Source of the DNA: Actinobacteria bacterium RBG_16_64_13
Lineage (GTDB): Bacteria; Actinomycetota; Thermoleophilia; RBG-16-64-13
Reading direction: 5' to 3'
DNA length: 6,601 nt
NCBI GenBank assembly: GCA_001768675.1
Contig: MELN01000003.1
Location: 8,769-15,369 of the forward strand
Position numbers and translations under genes: made by a program. This document shows positions 1 to 6,150 of this stretch, one piece after another. The notes beneath the pieces are model-generated. The model did not search any database. It was not told where the DNA came from and saw nothing but the letters and a program-made list of their open reading frames with translations. The number at the start of each line of letters is the position of its first letter. Position 1 is the stretch's first letter.

Positions 1-7
1 CGGCATA

Positions 8-10
8 TAG
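8..10 (+). other. In-frame TAG stop interrupting the aminotransferase motif
   Basis: The codons around it read G-I-stop-S-F-D-A-V-K. Homology to the DegT family continues directly across the stop, because SFDAVK is the middle of the active-site motif. A single change from TAC (Tyr) to TAG would explain it. It lies only 8 bases from the window edge, so an assembly or read-end error is as likely as a real nonsense mutation. Confidence 0.7.
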
Positions 11-607
11 AGTTTCGACGCCGTCAAGAACCTCGCCATGCCGGAGGGCGGTGGGATCACCGCGAAGGACCCGCAATTGATGGAACGAACCAAGCAGCTT
101 CGATACTGTGGCGTTGGCAAGTCAGGTTTCGAGGCGGCCGGCCGGAAGAACGAGCGATGGTGGGAATACAATGTTGTTGCGGTCTTCCCCAAGCTGATTC
201 CTAACGACATATGTGCGGGCGTAGGGCTGGCTCAGCTGGGCAAGCTGCAGGCGAACCAGGCTCGTCGGCTGGCGATCTGGCGTCACTACCAGCACGAGTT
301 CGCCGATCTTGCCTGGCTCGTGCGGCCTGTCGAGGCTGCGGGGGACGAGCGCCATTCATATTTCACGTACGCTGTGCGGGTGCTCGGAGCAAAAAGGGAC
401 GCTCTTGCTCAGTATCTATTCGATCAAGGTATCTACACCACGCTCCGTTACCATCCACTGCATATGAACCCCATCTACGGCTCCACGGCGAAGCTGCCGG
501 TATGCGAGCAGCTCAATGAAGAGGCGCTGTGCCTGCCGTTGCATCCGCGGCTGAGCGACGACGATGTGTCCGCGGTTGTGACAGCCGTCAAGGGTTTCGC
601 ACGTTGA
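11..607 (+). CDS. DegT/DnrJ/EryC1/StrS family sugar aminotransferase, 5'-truncated C-terminal part
   Basis: This family makes amino sugars by PLP-dependent transamination of keto-sugar nucleotides in the cytoplasm, feeding surface glycan synthesis. The reading frame enters from the left edge. Codons 11-37 read SFDAVKNLA, matching the family's Schiff-base lysine motif, with the lysine at 26-28. They are followed by the glycine-rich PEGGGIT and then typical C-terminal blocks: LRYCGVGK, KNERWWEYNV, PNDICAGVGLAQL, HSYFTYAVRV, YHPLHMNPIYG and a closing LPLHPRLSDDDV. The only start codon inside the window is ATG at 38. Starting there (189 aa) would drop the catalytic lysine and the whole N-terminal half, so 38 is unlikely to be the true start. 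An in-frame TAG at 8-10 sits where the family usually has an aromatic residue, so the gene is either broken or carries a base error. The last codons overlap the next gene. The family is clear; the sugar substrate cannot be read. Confidence 0.85.
   Translation, partial: SFDAVKNLAMPEGGGITAKDPQLMERTKQLRYCGVGKSGFEAAGRKNERWWEYNVVAVFPKLIPNDICAGVGLAQLGKLQANQARRLAIWRHYQHEFADLAWLVRPVEAAGDERHSYFTYAVRVLGAKRDALAQYLFDQGIYTTLRYHPLHMNPIYGSTAKLPVCEQLNEEALCLPLHPRLSDDDVSAVVTAVKGFAR
590..594 (+). promoter_or_regulatory. Likely ribosome binding site for the TTG start at 604
   Basis: AAGGG lies inside the end of the aminotransferase gene, 9 nt before TTG 604. No comparable purine-rich site precedes the alternative GTG start at 628. 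This supports TTG 604 as the start, with its codon overlapping the upstream TGA (TTGA), which implies translational coupling. Confidence 0.4.
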
Positions 608-2967
608 CGTACGCGCGCGCCGACGTCGTGAGCCGTCCGAACCGTCTGACAGAGATCACGCTGTTTACCCGTGGAGATGCACTCAAGGTCTCCACATGGT
701 CGGGCTTGCCCCACGGTTGCGCGGAAGCTCTAGAGGCAATGGGAGTGACAGTCCACAGGGTCGACACCAGCCCTGGCCGCCGGATCCAGCGCCTCATCAG
801 GTACATTTACCGCTTGTCTCGCGTCCTGAGATTGGACGACGGGTACCTACGCCAGGTCATCGTCAGCCGAGCCGAACGGCACAATGTGAAGCAGGCGTGC
901 CGGAGCTACCCCGGCTCCCAGTGCAATCTCTTCCTGACCTTCTCCTTCTCATCACGCAGCTCTTCTGATCTTCCCGCCGTGCACTACTGTGACCAGTGTT
1001 TCGCGGAGCTGCTTGAAGGCCAGGGCCGCGCCGGCTTGTCGCGGGGAGAGAGGCTGCGCTTGGCCCAGGAGGAGCTAGCGCTCAACGGAGCCGCTCTCCT
1101 GCTTTCAACGAACAGCCACTGCATCGAGTTTCTCACACGTCGATACGGACTCCGCCACGTGTTCGGGGCGCCTGTCTACGGCATGAACCTGACCGGGTAT
1201 GGGGGCGAACCGCGTCCGCCCTTCGAGTCGAAGTCCGGCAGCAAAGACATTGTGTTCGTCGGCTCCTCGCTCGCGAACCGCGGGCTGGATGTGCTTCTCG
1301 AAGCATTTCGCCGGTTCAGCCTATCGACCGGTCGCGAGTACTCGCTCCACATCGTCGGCTTCGAAGAGGGCGCCGTGCCAGGAGACTGGCCGAGCACACA
1401 GTGGCACGGCCGTCTGGACAAGAGCGTTCCTGACCAGGCACGCCGATACTGGGGGCTCCTGGAGCAGGCTCGTATGTTCGTCATCCCGAGTCGCAAAGGG
1501 CCGCTTCCCGGCGTCATCCTGGAAGCGCAGTACCTGGGTACACCCGTCATCACGACGAACGTCTGGGGCGCGGAGCAGCTGGTCCAGGATGGCAAGACCG
1601 CGCTCGTGCTCGAAGAAGCGACCCCGGAGTCTGTCTACGAGGCGATGAGCCGCCTGGCTTCAGACCGTGACTTGTGGGGAGAGTTGGCTCGTAACGGACA
1701 GGAACACGCCCTGCAATGGACCTGGGAGCAGGCGGCCGCTACGCTTCTTGAGCAAATGGAGCTCGTTGCCGTGGGCCAGAATCCTCATGGGGGTACTGAT
1801 CCGGAGCGCGCCGGCGCCACCACCGTGAGAGAAGTGACGGTCTTCACCATCGGCGATTCTCGCAGCCCGTCCACATGGTCGAACGTGCCTTACTGCTTCG
1901 CCGAGGCGTTGCTCGCCAAAGGGATGCGGGTAAACCGTGTGGACATCAGCCCTTCGCGGACTGCAAGCGCGATCTGCGACGGGCCGATCTGGCGCACCCT
2001 CCGAGTAGCCTCGAGACGTTACCCGCACACCTATTCTCGATCGCTGGTCAACTACGTGAACGTCAAGCACAGGATCAAGAAGGCGCTGAGGGAGCACCCG
2101 GACGCCGATGCGAACATCTTTCTCAGCTTCAGCCACTCTTCGGCGGGACTCTCGCGAGCCCCGGCCGTGCAGATCTGCGATTGGCCCTACGAGCACTACT
2201 TCGGGCAGTTCCACGAACAGGAACCCGACCGCTTCGAAAAGCGCTCCATCCGGAGGGAGAACAAGCTCATCGAGCGATCGGACCTCGTGATCTCACTGTT
2301 CCCAGGCGCCGCCGAGCACATGGCGGCGCGCTATTCCAAGGGGAACGTGCGCTATCTCGGAAACGCCGTGAACTCCCTGCAGGAGCCGCAGGAGGGACCC
2401 GCCCTCGACAAGAAGAGCAGGTCGGCTGCGTTGCTGCTCGTCGGGAGCAAGAAGTACCTGGAAGGTGCGCGCTGCCTGATCGCCGCCTTTGAACTCCTGA
2501 AAGAAGAGTATCCCGGCCTCACCCTCGACTTGGTCGGCCTGAGTGCCGGCGAGTTTCTTCGCCTACCCGAGGGTGTGACCTGCCATGGCTATCTTGACAA
2601 GGGGGCTCTCTCCGACCGAGAGCTCTACTACTCGCTGCTCCAGTCGGCGAAGATCCTCATAAACACCACGCCGAAATGGGCGGCATTCTCAGCGACCCTC
2701 GAAGCGATGTACCACTACACTCCCGTGATCGTCCCTCCCGGCGCTGAGTTCGTTCAAATGTTCGGGGCGAACATCCCGTTTGGTCGATACTGCGAAGAGA
2801 ACGAGCCGGAGCCGCTGTCGCAGGCGATACGAGCCATCCTCTCGGACCCTTCCTATCCTTCCCTCTGCACTGCGGCCAATCGCGCGGCCCGGGCTCATAC
2901 CTGGGATGCTTTCGTGGACCGCCTCATGGAGTCGATCGATAAGTTGGCCACGAAAGCTCACGTTTGA
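604..2967 (+). CDS. Tandem two-unit GT-B glycosyltransferase (GT4-like), single polypeptide
   Basis: This is a predicted cytoplasmic glycosyltransferase that adds sugars to a surface glycan; donor and acceptor are unknown. With the TTG 604 start it is 787 aa, against roughly 350-400 aa for one ordinary GT4 enzyme. It contains two homologous units, about residues 15-389 and 408-787, joined by a short Gly/Pro-rich linker. Both open with FTxGD, STWS, AEAL and RVDxSP blocks (STWS at residues 30 and 423). Both continue with FL(T/S)FS and a PAV..CD block, then a C-terminal GT-B half with an HGxLDK motif and a LEA..TPVI donor-site segment (Glu at 307 and 700). The first Glu of the usual E-x7-E pair is Gly299 in unit 1 and Trp692 in unit 2. 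The frame is open across the junction. GTG 628 is an alternative start (779 aa). The frame also stays open upstream to a GTG at 529, but that stretch lies within the aminotransferase gene. The glycosyltransferase assignment is strong; the specificity is unknown. Confidence 0.85.
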   Translation: MTYARADVVSRPNRLTEITLFTRGDALKVSTWSGLPHGCAEALEAMGVTVHRVDTSPGRRIQRLIRYIYRLSRVLRLDDGYLRQVIVSRAERHNVKQACRSYPGSQCNLFLTFSFSSRSSSDLPAVHYCDQCFAELLEGQGRAGLSRGERLRLAQEELALNGAALLLSTNSHCIEFLTRRYGLRHVFGAPVYGMNLTGYGGEPRPPFESKSGSKDIVFVGSSLANRGLDVLLEAFRRFSLSTGREYSLHIVGFEEGAVPGDWPSTQWHGRLDKSVPDQARRYWGLLEQARMFVIPSRKGPLPGVILEAQYLGTPVITTNVWGAEQLVQDGKTALVLEEATPESVYEAMSRLASDRDLWGELARNGQEHALQWTWEQAAATLLEQMELVAVGQNPHGGTDPERAGATTVREVTVFTIGDSRSPSTWSNVPYCFAEALLAKGMRVNRVDISPSRTASAICDGPIWRTLRVASRRYPHTYSRSLVNYVNVKHRIKKALREHPDADANIFLSFSHSSAGLSRAPAVQICDWPYEHYFGQFHEQEPDRFEKRSIRRENKLIERSDLVISLFPGAAEHMAARYSKGNVRYLGNAVNSLQEPQEGPALDKKSRSAALLLVGSKKYLEGARCLIAAFELLKEEYPGLTLDLVGLSAGEFLRLPEGVTCHGYLDKGALSDRELYYSLLQSAKILINTTPKWAAFSATLEAMYHYTPVIVPPGAEFVQMFGANIPFGRYCEENEPEPLSQAIRAILSDPSYPSLCTAANRAARAHTWDAFVDRLMESIDKLATKAHV
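646..1770 (+). repeat. Glycosyltransferase unit 1 of the tandem pair
   Basis: This is the first copy of the internal duplication, starting LTEITLFTRGD and ending near LLEQMEL. It aligns with unit 2 at a constant offset of 1179 nt (393 codons) at the STWS, HGxLDK and LEA motifs, with small compensating indels between (the FLTFS block is offset by 1188). Its donor-binding half keeps a recognisable GT4 pattern (IVFVGSSLANRGLDVLLEAF, then PGVILEAQYLGTPVITT, then GAEQLV). Confidence 0.8.
1825..2964 (+). repeat. Glycosyltransferase unit 2 of the tandem pair
   Basis: This is the second copy, starting VREVTVFTIGD. Over the first 45 residues after the unit start, 24 match unit 1 without gaps. Its C-terminal half is more diverged: the loop before LEAMYHYTPVIV reads TTPKWAAFSAT, and the glycine-rich turn near the donor site is PPGAEFV. 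GTG 1825 is in frame and could be an internal or ancestral start, but no good ribosome binding site precedes it. Confidence 0.8.
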
Positions 2968-2992
2968 ACTGGACGACTTCAGCGAAGATACT
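2964..2992 (+). promoter_or_regulatory. Possible weak sigma-70-type promoter before the transporter genes
   Basis: TTGAAC at 2964-2969 and GATACT at 2987-2992 are separated by 17 nt, and each matches the consensus at four of six bases. The -35 box overlaps the upstream stop codon. Such matches arise by chance, so this is only a candidate. It is placed in the longest gap between genes in the window. Confidence 0.25.
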
Positions 2993-3051
2993 CAGCGAAC
3001 ATCTCTCACGGCTCGTGGCCGAGCGACGCTAGGCTGAGCCGGGTCTTATTC

Positions 3052-3057
3052 AAGGAG
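3052..3057 (+). promoter_or_regulatory. Strong ribosome binding site for the permease
   Basis: AAGGAG lies 5 nt before ATG 3063. It is the clearest Shine-Dalgarno sequence in the window and fixes the permease start. Confidence 0.85.
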
Positions 3058-3062
3058 AACAC

Positions 3063-3923
3063 ATGCGGAGGAGCGGTACGGAGGGGGTGTCGACGGCCGG
3101 GGGGTTCGTGGTCTACGAACGCAGGCGCGGCTGGGTAGCGCTCGACCTGCGCGAGCTGTGGTCCTACCGCGAACTGCTCTACTTCCTCACCTGGCGAGAC
3201 ATCCTCGTTCGCTACAAGCAGGCCGTGCTGGGGGTGGCCTGGGCGGTGCTGCAGCCCTTTCTTACGATGATCGTCTTCACGGTCGTGTTCAACCGGCTGC
3301 TGAACGTAGAGAGCGGCGACTCGAGAGTACCGTACGAAGTCTTCAGCTTCAGCGGGCTCCTGGCCTGGCAGTTTTTCGCCGGGGCCCTCACGCGCTCCGG
3401 GGTGAGTCTGGTCGGTAACTCCAACCTCTTGACCAAGGTCTACTTCCCCCGCTTAGTGATTCCGCTCTCCGCCGTACTTGCCGGCCTGGTCGATTTCGTC
3501 ATTTCCTTTGTGATCTTGCTCGTGTTGATGGCCGCCTATGGCATCGCCCCCACATGGCAGACGGTATTCCTACCCTTGTTCGTCCTTCTGGCCATCGTCT
3601 CTGCCTTGGCGGTCAGTTTGTGGCTGAGCGCCCTCAACGTGCTCTACCGCGACGTACAGTACGTCATCCCCTTCCTGGTGCAGCTGTGGATGTTCGTCAG
3701 CCCGGTCATCTACCCCATCGACGAGATTCAAGCCGGGGCGCTCCGCATCGCCTTCTCTCTCAACCCGATGACCGGCGTCATAGGCGGCTTCCGCTGGGCT
3801 CTTCTCGGTCAGCAGTTCCCCGGACGATATATGTGGATATCGATCGCTATGGCAGTAGCGCTGCTTCTCGGCGGTCTCTTCTACTTCAGGCGCATGGAAC
3901 GGGTGTTCGCCGATGTGGTGTAG
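3063..3923 (+). CDS. wzm: ABC-2 type polysaccharide export permease (Wzm/TagG/RfbA-like)
   Basis: This is the membrane subunit of an ABC exporter that moves a lipid-linked polysaccharide across the cytoplasmic membrane, working with the ATPase encoded next. The 286 aa length is close to the usual 260-290 aa. An amphipathic cytoplasmic start (LRELWSYRELLYFLTWRDI, residues 29-47) precedes RYKQAVLGVAWAVLQP, a family hallmark. Hydrophobic segments follow at about residues 57-78, 95-113, 130-158, 166-191, 200-217 and 257-275, giving six predicted membrane spans. The conserved block YRDVQYVIPFLVQLW...SPVIYP is at 195-218, and LNPMTGVI at 233-240 is also typical. The start is fixed by AAGGAG. The stop is 2 nt before the ATPase ATG, so the two are cotranslated as a pair. 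The family is very secure. The symbol is by role; the exported polymer is unknown. Confidence 0.93.
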   Translation: MRRSGTEGVSTAGGFVVYERRRGWVALDLRELWSYRELLYFLTWRDILVRYKQAVLGVAWAVLQPFLTMIVFTVVFNRLLNVESGDSRVPYEVFSFSGLLAWQFFAGALTRSGVSLVGNSNLLTKVYFPRLVIPLSAVLAGLVDFVISFVILLVLMAAYGIAPTWQTVFLPLFVLLAIVSALAVSLWLSALNVLYRDVQYVIPFLVQLWMFVSPVIYPIDEIQAGALRIAFSLNPMTGVIGGFRWALLGQQFPGRYMWISIAMAVALLLGGLFYFRRMERVFADVV

Positions 3924-3925
3924 CC

Positions 3926-5215
3926 ATGAGTGACGTCGTTCTGCGCACTACCGGCCTGAGCAAGATGTACCGCATAGGCGGCGAGCGTCAGGCGTACCGC
4001 ACCTTGCGCGAGACGCTCGCGCAGCTAGCCAGGCGGCCCATCGAGCGAATCCGCCACCCGGGTGCCGCAACACATGCCTCGGAGGTGCTCTGGGCACTGA
4101 GGGACATCAACATCGAGGTCAAGCGCGGCGAGGTGCTCGGCGTCATCGGCCGCAATGGAGCCGGCAAGACCACTCTTCTGAAGATCTTGAGCCACATCAC
4201 CGAGCCGACCGAAGGTCGAGTGGAGATAAGAGGACGGGTCGGAAGCCTTCTTGAGGTAGGTACCGGTTTTCACGCCGAACTCACCGGCCGCGAGAACATC
4301 TACCTGAACGGCGCCATCCTGGGGATGACGCGGACCGAGATCAAGCGCAAGTTCGACGAGATCGTCGAGTTCAGCGAGATCGGGCGCTTCCTTGACACTC
4401 CGGTGAAGCGGTACTCGAGCGGCATGTACGTGCGCCTTGCATTTGCCGTGGCGGCTCATCTCGATCCCGAGATCCTGATCGTCGACGAGGTCCTCTCCGT
4501 CGGCGATTTCTCCTTCCAGCGCAAGTGCCTGGGAAAGATGGAGGACGTCGCGGGCCACGGCCGCACCGTGCTCTTCGTCAGCCACAATCTCACTGCTGTG
4601 ACGTCTCTGTGTACTCGAGCGATCCTCTTGGACAAGGGACGACTTCTTGCCGATGGTCCTGCCAGGGATATCGTGGGGGGCTACGTCTCCAGTGGGGACG
4701 AGAGGGAGTCGTCGAAGGAATGGTGCGCCGACCGGGCGCTCGGCGACGAGCGCGCCCGTTTGCTGCGCTTCGAGATCAGACAAGATGGCCGAGAGGCGCG
4801 GGGGGGCATCAGGAGTTCCGAGACGATCGAGGTGGCGCTGACGGTGAAGATCGATCGTCCGTCACCCAAGCTTCAGATCGGCTTTGAACTACTTGACGGC
4901 GACGGCGTCGAGATACTTCAGACCTTCCACACCGACTGCGAGTCGCTTGAGGTCCTGCCCGCAGGGATCCACGCGCTCTCGTGCGACATCCCTCGGGGTC
5001 TCCTGAACGCGGGGCGCTATCTACTGCGTCCCCTGGTGGCCCTGTACTGCGAGGAGTGGCTGATCAGCCGAGCGGACGAGGCAACGCTGAGATTCGACGT
5101 GACGTTCGACCATTCGCCGTCCGAGATGTGGTACCACGCCCGACAGGGCGTGCTGGCTCCCTGCCTGCAATGGCGGCAATCAACGGCGCCGGGCGCCGCG
5201 CCCGCCGATGTCTAG
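3926..5215 (+). CDS. wzt: ABC transporter ATP-binding protein with Wzt-type C-terminal domain
   Basis: This is the ATPase that powers polysaccharide export by the adjacent permease. It is 429 aa, close to E. coli O9a Wzt and longer than ATPases with no extra domain. The nucleotide-binding domain covers about residues 1-255: Walker A GRNGAGKTT at 75-83, an ABC signature in the degenerate form YSSGMYVRLAF at 163-173, Walker B ILIVDE at 183-188, D-loop SVGD at 191-194 and switch His at 220 (VSHN). The stretch VGTGFHAELTGRENIYLNG is characteristic of the polysaccharide and teichoic-acid exporter subfamily. Residues of about 275-395 form a separate beta-rich region (IGFELLDGDG, LNAGRYLLRPLVAL) resembling Wzt C-terminal domains that bind the glycan end. 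ATG 3926 was chosen because it follows the permease stop by 2 nt and precedes the conserved VLRTTGLSKMYR. The frame is open further upstream, but only as a shadow of the permease. The 3' end overlaps the methyltransferase. Confidence 0.92.
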   Translation: MSDVVLRTTGLSKMYRIGGERQAYRTLRETLAQLARRPIERIRHPGAATHASEVLWALRDINIEVKRGEVLGVIGRNGAGKTTLLKILSHITEPTEGRVEIRGRVGSLLEVGTGFHAELTGRENIYLNGAILGMTRTEIKRKFDEIVEFSEIGRFLDTPVKRYSSGMYVRLAFAVAAHLDPEILIVDEVLSVGDFSFQRKCLGKMEDVAGHGRTVLFVSHNLTAVTSLCTRAILLDKGRLLADGPARDIVGGYVSSGDERESSKEWCADRALGDERARLLRFEIRQDGREARGGIRSSETIEVALTVKIDRPSPKLQIGFELLDGDGVEILQTFHTDCESLEVLPAGIHALSCDIPRGLLNAGRYLLRPLVALYCEEWLISRADEATLRFDVTFDHSPSEMWYHARQGVLAPCLQWRQSTAPGAAPADV

Positions 5216-6104
5216 CCGAACAGCAGCGTCCGAGCTGATCGAGTGCCCTGCGTGCGGAGGGCAAAGGCTCAAATCGTTCGGCCCTCCGCGGGTCATCGAT
5301 TCGGAGATCGTAAAGAGCCGCCCAACGGCGGTCTGCCGGTGCTCAAGATGCGACCTGCTCTTCTTCGTCCCCGTCCATCCGAGCGTCGTCCTTCTGGATC
5401 AATACTCAGGCCTCGCGGGCGATCTGTGGACCGGCGACTTCCGGCCGGACTGGACGCTGGCACGCCGGGCGATCGTGGACCGTATGGCGACGGGAAGCAT
5501 CCTCGACGTGGGCTGCTGGACCGGTGGCTTCCTCGCCGCGCTCCCGTCCCAGTACGACAAGTGGGGAGTGGAACCGTCGGGATGGGCGCGCGACCGGGCG
5601 ACCGACAAGGGCATCGCGCTCGTCGGCAACTCCCTTGAGGACTTGGTGGCGAGCAACGCCGCATACGACGTCGTAGCTATGATCGATGTCATCGAACACA
5701 TCGCGTCGCCCCTTGAGGCTCTCTCCCTCGCACTAGGGAGACTCAAGGATGGGGGCATCCTCGTCATCACCACGGGTGACTCCCGGGCCCTTCCCTGGCG
5801 ACTGATGCCGCGCGACTACTGGTATTACTTCACAGAACACGTCTGTTTCTTCAGCCAGCGATGGTTTCGGTGGGCGGCCGCGCGGCTTGATCTCGAGATC
5901 GAGGAGGTCACCCGTTTCTCTCACTACCCTCCGAAACGGCGTGGAACACCCCTCTCGGAACTGGCGAGAGCCTGTGCCTCTCGACTCCTCGGCGGACCGC
6001 AGGCTCTGCCCGTGCGGCTGGCGCGGCGCGTCCACCTGTTGCGGGGCCGCTCGGAGACCTACCACTGGCGGGATCACATGCTTGTCGTCCTGCGCAAGCG
6101 CTGA
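5208..6104 (+). CDS. Class I SAM-dependent methyltransferase with N-terminal zinc-ribbon-like motif
   Basis: This is a predicted cytoplasmic methyltransferase acting on a sugar or glycan, inferred from its neighbours. It is 298 aa. An N-terminal CPAC (Cys13, Cys16) and CRCSRC (Cys43, Cys45, Cys48) could bind zinc, as in many Methyltransf_23-like proteins in glycan loci. The SAM-binding motif I is ILDVGCWTGGFL at 98-109, the acidic end of strand 2 is VEPS at 121-124, and the motif YDVVAMIDVIEHI is at 153-165. Then GGILVITTGDS and YFTEHVCFFS follow, both typical of this group. ATG 5208 overlaps the last 8 nt of the ATPase gene, so translation is probably coupled. There is no clear Shine-Dalgarno before it, as expected for a coupled start. 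O-, N- or C-methylation cannot be distinguished. A chain-terminating role is possible given the Wzt C-terminal domain, but is not shown. Confidence 0.88.
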   Translation: MSSRTAASELIECPACGGQRLKSFGPPRVIDSEIVKSRPTAVCRCSRCDLLFFVPVHPSVVLLDQYSGLAGDLWTGDFRPDWTLARRAIVDRMATGSILDVGCWTGGFLAALPSQYDKWGVEPSGWARDRATDKGIALVGNSLEDLVASNAAYDVVAMIDVIEHIASPLEALSLALGRLKDGGILVITTGDSRALPWRLMPRDYWYYFTEHVCFFSQRWFRWAAARLDLEIEEVTRFSHYPPKRRGTPLSELARACASRLLGGPQALPVRLARRVHLLRGRSETYHWRDHMLVVLRKR

Positions 6105-6106
6105 GG

Positions 6107-6112
6107 TAGGGT
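6107..6112 (+). promoter_or_regulatory. Possible -10 box before the membrane protein gene
   Basis: TAGGGT lies between the methyltransferase stop and the next gene and matches the TANNNT pattern common in high-GC Gram-positives. The only -35-like match, TTGTCG at 6082-6087, is 19 nt upstream, which is a long spacing. This is a weak candidate; read-through from the upstream genes is equally plausible. Confidence 0.15.
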
Positions 6113-6150
6113 ATTCTTCAATCGGCGAAAGTCAACCGACGGGTGGGTAA

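Noticed and set aside
1770..1827. Two separate glycosyltransferase genes with a boundary at the linker
   Set aside because: There is no stop codon in the linker, and the in-frame GTG at 1825 has no suitably spaced ribosome binding site, so the sequence as given encodes one protein.
1660..2214. 184-codon open frame on the - strand
   Set aside because: It is antisense to the glycosyltransferase junction, with no family features and an Arg/Val-rich composition typical of a shadow frame.
3011..3024. Hairpin GCTCG-TGGC-CGAGC as a terminator
   Set aside because: The stem is only 5 bp and no T-run follows, so it does not meet the usual pattern of an intrinsic terminator.
3554..3925. Upstream extension of the ATPase reading frame by about 124 codons
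   Set aside because: It lies entirely within the permease gene in another frame, has arginine- and proline-rich composition with no family match, and the conserved ATPase N-terminus starts right at ATG 3926.
4025..4783. 252-codon open frame on the - strand
   Set aside because: It is antisense to the well-supported ATPase gene. Long antisense open frames are expected in high-GC coding DNA, and the product has no recognisable motif.
6105..6150. Riboswitch or small RNA in the gap before the last gene
   Set aside because: The gap is 46 nt with only a 4-bp TCGG/CCGA pairing. It is too short, and I recognise no conserved aptamer sequence.
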